From CAYRSS01 sp964426945 (GTDB lineage Bacteria; Planctomycetota; Phycisphaerae; UBA1845): 45,314 nt of DNA. A program made the position numbers and the translations under genes. Positions 15,366-24,215 of the stretch are shown here, piece after piece (the stretch's first letter is position 1; each line of letters begins with the position of its first letter). Below the pieces are notes generated by a model. The model worked only from the letters and a program-made list of their open reading frames with translations. It had not been told where the DNA came from and made no database searches. Where the stretch lies: the NCBI GenBank assembly GCA_964426945.1, contig CAYRSS010000031.1:1-45314 (forward strand). Reading direction: 5' to 3'.

Positions 15366-16571
15366 ATGCATCGTTCACGAGGTATCGAGCGACGGGGCGG
15401 GTTCACACTGATCGAGCTGCTGGTGGTCATGGCCATCATTGCGCTCCTGATCTCCATCCTGCTCCCGGGTTTGTCGCGTGCTCGCGAGGCGGCCAAGCGG
15501 TCGGTGTGCCTGACGAACCTGAAGAGCATCTCGACCAGCAGCCACATCTACGCCACGGATGACGACGACAATCAGAGCATCCCGGTGCACCACAAGTTCG
15601 TCTGCGGTGCGGCCCCCGGCCATCCGGCCGGCGTGAGCTGCCCCGCGCCCTACAACAACGCGACGACCCGCCTCTGGGTCGGTGCGTACGAGTGGGGCGG
15701 CAAGAGCGGCGTGGGTATCAAGCAGTCGCACATCATCCCCGGCGCGTCGGGGGTGCACCGCAGCCGCTACGGCACGAAGGCCGGCTTCGGCCCGTCCAGC
15801 CGTCCGCTGAACACCTACATCTACAAGGGCGGTTTCACGGACTACCTCCGCAGCAACAACCTCGACGGCATGGTGCTCGACACCAAGCTCGAGCTTGAGC
15901 AGTTCCGCTGCCCGGCGGACGACGGCCCGGGCGCGCTGCCCCAGAACTCGCACTCGCTGTCGTGGATCAACGAGAAGGACAGCTCGTACGACCACTTCGG
16001 CACCAGCTACACCGCGAACATCTTCATGACGTTCGTCGCCTGGTCGCCGCAGTCGAACCCGATGCGCATCGCCCAGCCGGTGATGAGCAACTCGCCGTAC
16101 CTGCGTCCGGCGTCGCGCGTGGTGACCCCGTCGCGCACGATCTACTACGAAGAGAACATCGGCCGCTTCGCGTGGGCCGCGGCGCCTGACCCGTGCCCGA
16201 CCTCGCCCGGTCTGAACGTCGGTTCGAAGGGCATCCGGGGCTGGCACGGCAAGACGTGGGCCTTCACCCGCGGCTTCATGGACGCCCATGCCGAGTACCA
16301 GACTGTCGTCGAGCGCTGGCAGTCGCCGATCGACGGCGTGACGCTTCAGGACTACCACTACCGTTGGGAGCGCCTGACGTCTTACCCGAGCCTTCCGGTC
16401 GATGCCCCGGGCCCGCTGCCATCGGACTGGAACAAGGTCCGCTGCTCGGTGGTTCGCGGCGACGGCTGGCAGAAGGACACGCTGCCGGACGCTCCGATCA
16501 AGACCCACATCGCTTCGCACGCGTTTGACACCTACTTCCGCGTCGAGCTGGCCGAAGCCATCGAGCCGTAG
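15366..16571 (+). CDS. Prepilin-type protein with FTLIELLVV methylation motif (pseudopilin-like)
   Basis: 401 residues from ATG 15366; the frame is open from 15231 but that part covers the promoter. It opens with basic residues and GGFTLIELLVVMAIIALLISILLPGL, a class III signal cut before Phe by prepilin peptidase, then one long hydrophobic helix. The rest is a large domain with VGAYEWGGKSG, YKGGF, PSRTIYYEENIGR, DAHAEYQ and GWQKDT. All of these recur in the paralogue at 22775-23911. Such planctomycete proteins belong to the broad pseudopilin-like group, often abundant at the cell surface or in type II secretion; the exact role is unknown. Promoter and terminator on both sides mark a single-gene unit. 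Confidence 0.85.
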   Translation: MHRSRGIERRGGFTLIELLVVMAIIALLISILLPGLSRAREAAKRSVCLTNLKSISTSSHIYATDDDDNQSIPVHHKFVCGAAPGHPAGVSCPAPYNNATTRLWVGAYEWGGKSGVGIKQSHIIPGASGVHRSRYGTKAGFGPSSRPLNTYIYKGGFTDYLRSNNLDGMVLDTKLELEQFRCPADDGPGALPQNSHSLSWINEKDSSYDHFGTSYTANIFMTFVAWSPQSNPMRIAQPVMSNSPYLRPASRVVTPSRTIYYEENIGRFAWAAAPDPCPTSPGLNVGSKGIRGWHGKTWAFTRGFMDAHAEYQTVVERWQSPIDGVTLQDYHYRWERLTSYPSLPVDAPGPLPSDWNKVRCSVVRGDGWQKDTLPDAPIKTHIASHAFDTYFRVELAEAIEP

Positions 16572-16605
16572 GCTTCCCTCGACACGAAGCGTTGATCGAC
16601 ATGCA

Positions 16606-16645
16606 CGGCGGCGTCGGATATCATCCGGCGCCGCCGCTGTCTTTC
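16606..16645 (+). terminator. Intrinsic terminator
   Basis: Arms CGGCGGCG-t-CGGAT and ATCCG-g-CGCCGCCG form a 14-pair stem (one G-T pair) around an ATC loop, followed by CTGTCTTTC. It ends the first prepilin-like gene. Confidence 0.75.
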
Positions 16646-16710
16646 TGGCGCGCCATTCGGCGACCGCCCGCCGCCGGGCAGCCTGCCGCGGGGCAGTCCG
16701 ATCGAGGTTC

Positions 16711-17508
16711 ATGCACGCCGCTGACCCACACCCCGCTCCGCCCGCCCGCCGCGGCCCGTCACGGCTGCGCTGGCTGATGTATGGCCTGGCTGCCTCGGCG
16801 GTCTGCGCCGCGGGTACCTGTGGACTCTTTTCGGCCCTGACCAGTGAGGTCATCACGCAGGAGCACTTCGTCTGTCCGCGGTGCGCGATGTTCGAGTGGC
16901 GTCAGATCCGCACCTACCAGTCGCGCGACGGGTCGGAATTGCTCTACCGGCGTACCGACGATCGCAAGCTGATGGAGCGGACCCACCTGACCGACGTGCT
17001 CGACCCCCAGGCCGCGTGTGTGCACGACTGGGCGCCGGTGGACGAACGCATCGCCGCGCTCGACTTCGGTTACCGCCAGTGGTGCACTTACCTGCTCGGC
17101 ATCGACATTGTCAATCGCGACGTGCCGGGGCTCACGACCTCGATGTGCATGCCCGACTATGACACGACCGTCGAGATGCTGCGCGTGAACGTCGCCGAGC
17201 GCGAGCCACTGGGTCTGCAGTACAACGCGCTCTGGACGGGCACCTGCGCCGCGGGCCGGCTGCGCTACATCCACCGCATCGAGGGGGAAACGGAGACAAT
17301 CCTGTTCTATTGTGCGGGGGAGGGCGAGTTCCTCGCCGTCAACGACATCATGAACCGCTACAAGCCCCCGCGCCTCGGCCGGGGTGAGCGTGATTGGCCC
17401 ATCTCGCTGAAGTTCGACGACATGACCCGCACCGAGGACCTGCTCCGGATCGTGGGTAAGGACTCGCACGATCCGATTCTCGATACGCCGGGCGAGGCAG
17501 GGGCATGA
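16711..17508 (+). CDS. Membrane-anchored protein of unknown function
   Basis: 265 residues. A basic Pro-rich start, one hydrophobic anchor near residues 20-45, then a soluble domain beginning FVCPRCAMFEW with a Cys-x-x-Cys pair and containing a further Cys-rich part around residues 105-150. I do not recognise the family. ATG 16711 has GAGG four bases before it. The stop overlaps the next ATG (ATGA at 17505-17508), so it is coupled to the Nudix gene. Confidence 0.55.
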   Translation: MHAADPHPAPPARRGPSRLRWLMYGLAASAVCAAGTCGLFSALTSEVITQEHFVCPRCAMFEWRQIRTYQSRDGSELLYRRTDDRKLMERTHLTDVLDPQAACVHDWAPVDERIAALDFGYRQWCTYLLGIDIVNRDVPGLTTSMCMPDYDTTVEMLRVNVAEREPLGLQYNALWTGTCAAGRLRYIHRIEGETETILFYCAGEGEFLAVNDIMNRYKPPRLGRGERDWPISLKFDDMTRTEDLLRIVGKDSHDPILDTPGEAGA

Positions 17509-17963
17509 CCGACCGGAGCCCCGCCCCTACGAATCCGGAGCTGCCCCACCAAGGCCGTCGCGACGCCAGCCGTCGCGGGGTCATAGGCATCGTCGCGCGC
17601 GGCGGCGGGGAGTACCTCGTGGTGCGCCGGGCGGCCGCGGTGCGGCGCGGCGGCTGCTGGTGTTTCCCGGGCGGGCATGTCGAGCGTGGCGAAAACTCGC
17701 GCGTGGCGATCGTCCGCGAAATGATGGAAGAACTGGCCCTGCAGGTCCGACCGATTCACCGGTTGGGCGCCGTCCGGCTGCGCGACTCGGGCTATGTGCT
17801 GGCGGTCTGGCTGCTGGAGGCGCTCGACGGGCCGCCCGTGCCCAACCCGGCCGAGGTGGCCGAGGCACGCTGGCTTACCCTCGAGGGCATCCGCGCGCTG
17901 ACGCCGGTTCTGCCCTCGAATGAGGAGGTGCTTGCCAGGCTGCGTGCGTGGGAGGGTGCCTAG
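17505..17963 (+). CDS. Nudix hydrolase
   Basis: 152 residues. Nudix hydrolases cleave nucleoside diphosphates linked to another group, using Mg. The Nudix box is complete: GHVERGENSRVAIVREMMEEL fits G-x5-E-x7-R-E-U-x-E-E. The substrate cannot be told from the sequence. The N-terminus carries about 25 polar residues before the first strand. ATG 17505 overlaps the upstream stop. It converges on queF, whose stop lies 10 bases downstream. Confidence 0.88.
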   Translation: MTDRSPAPTNPELPHQGRRDASRRGVIGIVARGGGEYLVVRRAAAVRRGGCWCFPGGHVERGENSRVAIVREMMEELALQVRPIHRLGAVRLRDSGYVLAVWLLEALDGPPVPNPAEVAEARWLTLEGIRALTPVLPSNEEVLARLRAWEGA

Positions 17964-17972
17964 CACGGCCCG

Positions 17973-18332
17973 TCAGGCGCGGCCGTCGGGGCGGTTGCCA
18001 TGCTCGGCGGTGATGACGCTGTGGATACCGCCGCGAACCGTCCACCGGGTCCGGATCATCATCCACCGCGGCCGGCAGCAGGCGACGAGCTCGTCGAGCA
18101 GCACGTTGGTCACGTCTTCGTAGAAGATCCCGCGGTTGCGATACGCCTGCAGATACAGCTTGAGGCTGCGCAGCTCGATACAGGCGGCGTCCGCGATGTA
18201 GCGGATGAGGATCCGGCCAAAGTCGGGCTGCCCGGTCTTCGGGCAGACGCTGGTGAACTCGTGCATCACGTGCTCGATGAGGTAATGGCGCCCGGGGTGG
18301 GGGTTGGGAAACGTCTCGAGGGTGGCTTCCAT
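17973..18332 (-). CDS. queF: NADPH-dependent preQ0 reductase QueF, short (type I) form
   Basis: Reduces 7-cyano-7-deazaguanine (preQ0) to preQ1 in queuosine biosynthesis. 119 residues, the single-domain form. The active-site segment EFTSVCPKTGQPDFG gives Cys30 and Asp37, matching Bacillus Cys55/Asp62 in spacing; then CIELRSLKLYL and RNRGIFYEDVTN with Glu72. At the place of the Bacillus catalytic His96 there is Tyr71 (read as IFYED instead of FHED), which is odd and may be a subfamily trait. Start ATG 18332 is fixed by AAGGAGAG just upstream. Only the last queuosine enzyme is here; others are not in the window. Confidence 0.9.
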   Translation of the reverse strand: MEATLETFPNPHPGRHYLIEHVMHEFTSVCPKTGQPDFGRILIRYIADAACIELRSLKLYLQAYRNRGIFYEDVTNVLLDELVACCRPRWMMIRTRWTVRGGIHSVITAEHGNRPDGRA

Positions 18333-18385
18333 GGCCGGGGCTCTCCTTGGGCACAGTGTAGCGGCCGCCCCGAGCCGGCGACAAG

Positions 18386-19675
18386 TCACGCGCCGCCGAG
18401 CCGCTTCCAACCCGACGCGGCGACGAAGGCGCTGGACCACGCCCACTGGAAGTTGAACCCGCCGATCCGCCCGTCCACGTCGAGCACCTCTCCGACGAGA
18501 AAAAGCCCCTCACGGCAGCGCGAGTGCATCGTGGCGGGATCCACCTCATCGAGCGGGACGCCGCCCGCGGTGGCCTCGGCGAAGTTGTAGCCGCGGCTGC
18601 GCAGCACGGGCAGCGGCATGGTCAGCAGCGTGTGAATCAGCCGGCGGCGCACGTCGCGAGGCAGGTGGGCGAGCGTCGTCGCCGCGTCGACGCCGGCGGC
18701 AGCGAGCAGGGCGGCGGCGACGCGCGCAGGCAGGAGCGCGGCGAGCATCGATTGCACCGTCGCCCGCGGATGCGTCCCGGCGTGCTCGAGCATGGCGCGT
18801 TCGGTCGATTCGAAAGTCTCACCGGGCAGGAAGTTCAGGGTGACGCGGACACCCTCGGGCCTCGCCGCGGTCTGTGTCGCGCGGTGCCAGTGCCGTGACA
18901 CGTCCATCGCCGCCGGCCCCGACACGCCGAAGTGCGTCCACAGCATCGGCCCGCGCACGGCCACGGGCTTGCGGCCCTCCGCTCGCACGGTGAGCTCGAC
19001 CTCGTGAGCGATGCCCGACAGTGGCGTGTGGAAATCGCCCCCGAGCACGAGCGGCGCCAGGGCGGGCACGGGCTCGATCAGGCTGTGGCCCAGGGCGCGG
19101 GCCAGGGCGTAGCCGCCGCCGTCGCTGCCGGTCTTCGGCAGCGACATGCCCCCCGTGGCGAGCACGACGGATCGCGCGGCGAACTCGCCGGCGGAGGTGG
19201 CCAGCGTGAACCGCGGCCCCACCGCGTCTGTGCCATCAAGCGTGCTGACGGCATGCACCCGGTGGCCGGGTCGCAGGATCGCCCCGCGCCGCGTCGCTTC
19301 CGCCAGGAGCGCGTCGAGCACGGTCTGGGCACGCTGGGTGTCGGGGAAGAGCTTGCCATACTCCTCCTCATGCAGGGCGACGCCGAGCTCCGCAAAAAAC
19401 GCGATGGCCTGACGGCCATCGAACGCGCGGAGGACGCGACGGACAGGCGCGGGCGTATCGCTGTTGAAGTCTTCGGGTGTGATACGCGAGTTGGTCACGT
19501 TGCATCGGCCGCCGCCGGCGACCAGGATCTTGGCCCCGAGCCGGGTTGCGCCGTCAAACGCGACGATTGTCGCCTGCGGCGCTCGGCGCGCGGCGAAGAT
19601 CGCGCTAGCGAGCCCCGCGGCTCCCGCGCCCACGATGGCGAGGTCGATCACGCCTTGATTCGGTCCTGCCTGCAC
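18386..19675 (-). CDS. NAD(P)/FAD-dependent oxidoreductase, HI0933/YhiN (BaiN-like) family
   Basis: 429-residue flavoprotein of the HI0933/YhiN family, some members of which are linked to bile-acid metabolism (BaiN); most have no known reaction. N-terminal Rossmann motif GAGAAGLASA (16-25) after a strand, the family phrase LVAGGGRCNVTN (51-62), LATGGMSLPKTGSDGGGY, FGVSGPAAM, and a C-terminal GGFNFQWAWSSAFVAASGW that re-contacts FAD. GTG 19675 has AGGA 8 bases ahead; a GTG at 19651 is an alternative. It is on the same strand as queF, 53 bases before it, and divergent from the esterase at 19793. Confidence 0.88.
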   Translation of the reverse strand: MQAGPNQGVIDLAIVGAGAAGLASAIFAARRAPQATIVAFDGATRLGAKILVAGGGRCNVTNSRITPEDFNSDTPAPVRRVLRAFDGRQAIAFFAELGVALHEEEYGKLFPDTQRAQTVLDALLAEATRRGAILRPGHRVHAVSTLDGTDAVGPRFTLATSAGEFAARSVVLATGGMSLPKTGSDGGGYALARALGHSLIEPVPALAPLVLGGDFHTPLSGIAHEVELTVRAEGRKPVAVRGPMLWTHFGVSGPAAMDVSRHWHRATQTAARPEGVRVTLNFLPGETFESTERAMLEHAGTHPRATVQSMLAALLPARVAAALLAAAGVDAATTLAHLPRDVRRRLIHTLLTMPLPVLRSRGYNFAEATAGGVPLDEVDPATMHSRCREGLFLVGEVLDVDGRIGGFNFQWAWSSAFVAASGWKRLGGA

Positions 19676-19792
19676 GGCGGCATCCTACCCGCCGGCCCGC
19701 GAGGATTCCCGCGGCGTACGTGGCAACAATCCGGCCGTAGCGACGTTCAGCGGGTTGACGAAGCACCGCGGACCGCGTCGCGAGGGGTTTTG

Positions 19793-20875
19793 ATGACTCG
19801 TTCCTGCCGTATCTCGCTGGCGACACTCGCGGGCGCCTGGCTGGCATTCGCGCCGGCGCTGCGGGCGCAGCCTGTCGCCCCCACCTATTCGGACCTGGCC
19901 TACGGCGTTCACGCACGCCAGCGGCTCGACCTGTACCTGCCCCACAGCGATGGTGGCCCCATGCCGCTGGTCATCTGGATCCACGGCGGGGGATGGCAAA
20001 GCGGCGGCAAGTTCCCCATGAACGGCACCAATCTGAGCGCCCTGCGCAGCGCCGGCTTCGCCGTGGCCAGCGTCAACTACCGCCTCAGCGGGGATGCGCT
20101 CTACCCCGCGCAGATCCACGACTGCAAGGGGGCGATTCGCTGGCTGCGCGCCCATGCGGCCGAGTTCGGCCTCGATCCCGCGCGCTTCGGCACGTGGGGA
20201 TCGTCGGCAGGGGGGCACCTCTCCGCGCTGGTGGGCGTTTCCTGCGGATCGAGCGGTCACGAAGGGAGCGTCGGCGGTAACCTGGAGCAATCGAGTTGCG
20301 TTCAGGCGGTGGCGGACTACTTCGGCCCCAGCGACCTGTGCACGATGGGGACGTGGCATGACGAGTGCGATTCGCCCGAGTCGCTGCTGATCGGCGGGTG
20401 TCTCGGCGAGGTCTGCGACACGCTGGCGAGTCCGCCCGATCCGGCCGCGGCGTGGCGAGCGCTGTCCGCCAGCGCGGTGCTGCATGTCACCGCGGATGAT
20501 CCACCGTTTCACATTGCGCACGGCACGGCAGACGGCACCGTGCCGCCGTCACAGAGCGAGATGCTGCACCAGGCGCTGACAAGCGCCGGGGTGACCTCGA
20601 CGCTGCGGCTCGTGTCCGGCGCCGGGCACGGCCTGCCGCCGAGCGAGGCGCCGTTTGTCATCGCCTTCTTCGAGGCGCACCTCGCGCTGGCGATCGATCC
20701 GGATCTGGACGGGGACGGCAGCGCCGGATCGGGCGATGTGGCGATGTTGATCGGCTGCCTGGTGGGCCCCGGCATCGCGGCCGATCCCGCGTGCGAACCG
20801 GCGGACGTGGACGGGGACGGCGACGTCGACCTGCGGGACGCGGCACTCTACCAGCGCGCGATCGGGCCGGCGTAG
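19793..20875 (+). CDS. Exported alpha/beta-hydrolase (esterase) with dockerin-like tail
   Basis: 360 residues. Signal peptide (MTRSCRISLATLAGAWLAFAP, cut near RAQ) then a carboxylesterase-like domain: WIHGGGWQSGG oxyanion region, GSSAGGHLSAL with the nucleophile Ser in GxSxG, GTADGTVP giving the acid Asp, and GAGHG giving the His. From residue 300 a tail carries two Asp-rich loops (DPDLDGDGSAGSGD and DVDGDGDVDLRD), as in EF-hand/dockerin modules that planctomycetes attach to secreted proteins. Start ATG 19793 has GAGGGG upstream. Substrate unknown; polysaccharide-ester or lipid ester cleavage are possible. Confidence 0.85.
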   Translation: MTRSCRISLATLAGAWLAFAPALRAQPVAPTYSDLAYGVHARQRLDLYLPHSDGGPMPLVIWIHGGGWQSGGKFPMNGTNLSALRSAGFAVASVNYRLSGDALYPAQIHDCKGAIRWLRAHAAEFGLDPARFGTWGSSAGGHLSALVGVSCGSSGHEGSVGGNLEQSSCVQAVADYFGPSDLCTMGTWHDECDSPESLLIGGCLGEVCDTLASPPDPAAAWRALSASAVLHVTADDPPFHIAHGTADGTVPPSQSEMLHQALTSAGVTSTLRLVSGAGHGLPPSEAPFVIAFFEAHLALAIDPDLDGDGSAGSGDVAMLIGCLVGPGIAADPACEPADVDGDGDVDLRDAALYQRAIGPA

Positions 20876-20891
20876 CCGTGCTTCCGCGGCA

Positions 20892-22478
20892 TCACGCGCG
20901 ATCGGCGGCGATCTTCGCAATGGCCCGCGCCGCGAGCCGGCCGCTTTCCGCCGCTCCGTTCATGAACCCCTGAAACTCCACGCTCGTGTGCTCGCCGGCA
21001 AAGAAAAGCCGGTCGACGGGCTCCCCCTCCGCCCCGGCGATCGTCGTCCACTGTCCCGGGCGGTAGCAGGAATAGGAGCCGCGCGTCCACGGGTGTGTCG
21101 GCCAGTGGAACCGCGCGGCCTGCCGGCGGTACGCCGCGTCCGTGCCGGGAAACACCCGGCCGATCGCCGGCAGGTGACGTTGGACCTGCGCCTCGGCCGA
21201 GCCCTCACCGGCCGCTGCCCCGGCCGCACCGCCGAGGTAGATCGTCAGACCTCCGCCACTGCCCGGCTGTCCGCGCGTGTGATCCCAGCAGGTCTGGAAC
21301 GGTGCGTCACTGTACGCTGTTCCGGCGTAGCCCGCTTCGCGCCAAGGGCGCGAGTTCAGCCCGGCGAAGAGCTTGGCGTTGGTGCCGTAGCCAAGTTCGT
21401 TGATCGCCCGGCGTTTCTCAGGAGGCAGGTCAACGCGCACGTCGACCTCGCGGAGCGTGGTGAACGGGAGGGTCAGCAGCACGACGTCGGCGTTGACTTC
21501 CGCGACGCCGCCCGTCGGGGTCGCGAAGGTGAGGCGATACGCGTCGACCGGACGCTCGATCGCCAGCAGGCGGCGGTCGGTGATGAGCGCGTCCCCGACG
21601 ACCTCGGCGAGTGCTGCGGGCAGGCGGGCGTTGCCTCCGCGGATCTTGTAACGCTCGTCGCTGTCGCCGTAGACGTCGAACCGATGGCGGGCGTCGAGTC
21701 CGATGAGCAGCAGCAGATTCAGGGCGGACTGCTCCTGCGGATCGAGGCCGTATTCCGAGACGTAGGCGACTTCGAGCAGGCTGCGAATGACCGGGTCAGG
21801 CCCGAGCCGTGCGAGGTAATCGGCCAGCGATGTTCTGTCGAGTTCGCCGGCGCCCCCGTCGGTGCGATAGTCGATCACGTCGCCCAGGGCGTCAAAGTCG
21901 CGCCGCATGTCGCGGGCCAGCGGGCGAAACTTCGCGACAATCTCCGGCTCGGTGTAGTGTCGCCCCCCGAACCAGTAGGCCTCGCGAATCAGCTTCGACT
22001 CCGTCCGCGTCTGCGTGTCGATCAACTCAAGGCCGAAGGCCCTGGCCAGCGCACGAACGTCGCGGTGGTTGGAGTCGATGAATTCGGCCCCCAGTTCCGT
22101 GACCAGTCCCTCCCCGACGACGCCCGTGGCGGAGTGGATCCGGCCACCGGCGCGGCTGGAGCCTTCGTACACGGTGGGGCGGAGGCCCGCCCGTTGGAGG
22201 TGCCACGCCGCGGTGAGGCCTGAAAGCCCACCGCCGACGATCGCGACGCGGAGCCCGGCCGCACGGCGTGTCGGCGATTGTCGGCCCGGCGAGAGACACC
22301 CCGTGCCCGCCCCGGCCAGCACGGTGCCCGCCGCGACCTGCAGGAAGCGCCGGCGATCGGCGACCGCGATCCGCCGTTTGTCGGGCGGCGGGGTCAGATT
22401 AGTGTCCGCGAGCGATTCCGGGCGTCCTGCGGCGCGAGCGATCCGGCGCAGGGCGTTCATGATCGGCGATCGGGGCAT
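20892..22478 (-). CDS. Flavin amine-oxidase-like protein with Tat-type leader
   Basis: 528 residues of the flavin-containing monoamine-oxidase family. Residues about 42-60 read DRRRFLQVAAGTVLAGAGTGC, a twin-arginine signal ending in a Cys that could be lipidated. Then a Rossmann segment VAIVGGGLSGLTAAWHLQRAG and GSSRAGGRIHS (FAD-binding), TELGAEFID, and a C-terminal LFFAGEHTSVEFQGFMNGAAESGRLAA, which is the family's closing signature. Unusual is a polar run of about 40 residues before the Tat leader; an internal start could shorten it, but GGAG sits 7 bases ahead of ATG 22478. It probably oxidises an amine outside the membrane; substrate unknown. It converges on the esterase with 16 bases between. 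Confidence 0.85.
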   Translation of the reverse strand: MPRSPIMNALRRIARAAGRPESLADTNLTPPPDKRRIAVADRRRFLQVAAGTVLAGAGTGCLSPGRQSPTRRAAGLRVAIVGGGLSGLTAAWHLQRAGLRPTVYEGSSRAGGRIHSATGVVGEGLVTELGAEFIDSNHRDVRALARAFGLELIDTQTRTESKLIREAYWFGGRHYTEPEIVAKFRPLARDMRRDFDALGDVIDYRTDGGAGELDRTSLADYLARLGPDPVIRSLLEVAYVSEYGLDPQEQSALNLLLLIGLDARHRFDVYGDSDERYKIRGGNARLPAALAEVVGDALITDRRLLAIERPVDAYRLTFATPTGGVAEVNADVVLLTLPFTTLREVDVRVDLPPEKRRAINELGYGTNAKLFAGLNSRPWREAGYAGTAYSDAPFQTCWDHTRGQPGSGGGLTIYLGGAAGAAAGEGSAEAQVQRHLPAIGRVFPGTDAAYRRQAARFHWPTHPWTRGSYSCYRPGQWTTIAGAEGEPVDRLFFAGEHTSVEFQGFMNGAAESGRLAARAIAKIAADRA

Positions 22479-22553
22479 GGTCGGTCTCCGGTTTCAGCAC
22501 TGGCAGGGGGAGTATCGCCTCTCTACCCTGGCCAGCAAGTCAAGTGTGGACGG

Positions 22554-22573
22554 AATCAGACAAAATCAGACAA
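22554..22573 (+). promoter_or_regulatory. Exact 10-bp tandem repeat upstream of promoter, activator-site candidate
   Basis: AATCAGACAA occurs twice head to tail with no gap (22554-22563, 22564-22573). One repeat per helical turn, ending 15 bases before the -35 box at 22589, is the layout of a response-regulator or activator binding site. Confidence 0.5.
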
Positions 22574-22588
22574 ATCGACCGGAATGCC

Positions 22589-22618
22589 TTGGACCGCCAC
22601 TTGCTCGTCGTGTACAAT
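22589..22618 (+). promoter_or_regulatory. Sigma70-like promoter of the second prepilin-like gene
   Basis: TTGGAC (22589-22594), 18-base spacer, TACAAT (22613-22618). The -10 is near perfect. The leader to ATG 22775 is about 150 bases and GC-rich. Confidence 0.6.
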
Positions 22619-22774
22619 TTCTTAATCCTTGGTCCGGGTAGGGTCTGCCCGGGCGTCGGGGGGCGAGGCTGCCGCCGGTCGGAAGAGCAGGGTCTTCCGC
22701 GGCAGCCGCTCAACGGGGTCGGCGTGCCGTCCCCGCAGTCCCCGGTTTGATCGGACTTTCTCAGAGTATTCACC

Positions 22775-23911
22775 ATGATTAAGAGCCGTCGGTCTGTGTT
22801 GCGATCGGCATTCACGCTGATCGAGCTCCTCGTCGTCATCGCGATTATCGCCCTGCTGATCTCGATCCTGCTGCCGTCGCTGGAGAAGGCGCGGCGTGCG
22901 AGCAAGCGGTCGAGCTGTCTGTCGAAGCTGAGCAATATCGCCAAGGCCAGTTCGGTCTACGAGGCGAGCGACCCGCAGGGCTACGGCGTACCGGTTCACT
23001 GGCAGCAGTTCCTGCAGTGCGAGAATCCGCCTTCCTGCCCGACGCCTCCGGCGTCCGGCGTGACCAACCCGTTCTGGGTCGGTGCATACGAGTGGGGCGG
23101 CAAGTCGGGCATCGGCCGCGAGAACTTCTTCGGTTCCGGCGTGGGCAGCAGCAAGTACGGCACGCGCGGCGGCTTCGGCCCGGCCGAGCGCCCGCTGAAC
23201 GAGATCTTCTACAAGGGCGGCTTCCCCAACCACCGCATCAGCAACAACACCGGCGGCATGGGTGAGGATACGACGCTGCGGCTTGAGGACTTCCTCGATC
23301 CCGGCGATGACGGCCCGCCGAAGGGCGCGCACTGCCAGGACTGGGTCGACAACGGTCAGGCCACCTCGTACGACTGGTTCGGCAACAGCTACGCGGCCAA
23401 CATCTTCTTCGTGGGCACCACCGGCACGACCGCGCGGCTCGCCAGCAACGGCGTGTACCTGCGTCCGCTCAGCCGCGTCTGGACGCCTTCCCGCACGATC
23501 TTCTATGAAGAGAACATCGGCCGCTGGGCTTGGGCGACACGGACGGAGGCCTGCACGGCCATCCCCGGCTTGGCCGGCGGCGGTGTCGATCCGGGCCCCA
23601 GCAAAAACCTTCGCGGCTGGCACGGCGACGACTGGAAGTTCAACCGCGCGTTCGTTGACGGTCACGCCGAATACCAGCTTATGATCTACGGCAACCGCAA
23701 CGCGCAGGGCTACTACCAGCACTATCGTCCGGAGCGCCTGAGCTCCTACCCGTCCTGGATTGACGGGTCCGCGGGCGACTACGATCGCTACCAGTGCATC
23801 ATCGTGCGTGGTCCGGGCTGGCAGAAGGACACGATGCCGGCTCCGCTCGTCGACACCAAGGTGATCGGCGGCGGAACGGGCCGACCGTCCTACGAGGACT
23901 GCGTGGACTAG
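22775..23911 (+). CDS. Prepilin-type protein, paralogue of the one at 15366-16571
   Basis: 378 residues with the class III signal SAFTLIELLVVIAIIALLISILLPSL at the N-terminus. It shares with the first paralogue VGAYEWGGKSG, GTRGGFGP, YKGGF, PSRTIFYEENIGRWAW, RGWHG, DGHAEYQ and GWQKDTMP, so both arose from one ancestor. The DGHAEYQ segment recalls the H-X9-DG motif of planctomycete pseudopilin-like proteins. Cys are more numerous in both proteins than in ordinary pilins. It has its own promoter and a strong terminator, and is on the same strand as its relative. Confidence 0.85.
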   Translation: MIKSRRSVLRSAFTLIELLVVIAIIALLISILLPSLEKARRASKRSSCLSKLSNIAKASSVYEASDPQGYGVPVHWQQFLQCENPPSCPTPPASGVTNPFWVGAYEWGGKSGIGRENFFGSGVGSSKYGTRGGFGPAERPLNEIFYKGGFPNHRISNNTGGMGEDTTLRLEDFLDPGDDGPPKGAHCQDWVDNGQATSYDWFGNSYAANIFFVGTTGTTARLASNGVYLRPLSRVWTPSRTIFYEENIGRWAWATRTEACTAIPGLAGGGVDPGPSKNLRGWHGDDWKFNRAFVDGHAEYQLMIYGNRNAQGYYQHYRPERLSSYPSWIDGSAGDYDRYQCIIVRGPGWQKDTMPAPLVDTKVIGGGTGRPSYEDCVD

Positions 23912-24016
23912 GACGGTTCATGCGGCTTCGTGCGGAGGCCCGTCACGCTTGTGGCGTTGGCTCCTCGGAACCGGTAGGCGGCTGCCGCCGCGTCGGTCAC
24001 AGGCTGAAACATCCGG

Positions 24017-24060
24017 GCGTCGCCGGCGGGCTTATTCCGCCGGCGACGCTCTTTTCTTTC
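24017..24060 (+). terminator. Intrinsic terminator
   Basis: A perfect 13-pair stem GCGTCGCCGGCGG / CCGCCGGCGACGC with loop GCTTATT, followed by TCTTTTCTTTC. It lies 105 bases after the second prepilin-like gene. The rest of 23912-24215 holds no gene. Confidence 0.92.
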
Positions 24061-24215
24061 GCCGGACGGCGGGCCCGGGTCGCCCCCGGCCAGGGCGTCG
24101 CCCCTGGCAACGGCCTTCGGGCCGGGCCGCTCGACAAAGGGCCTGATTCCTGACAAACTACGCGACTGCGCCCTCGCGCGGGGGCGGAGGCAGGGGTTCT
24201 CTATCGAAAGCGGAC

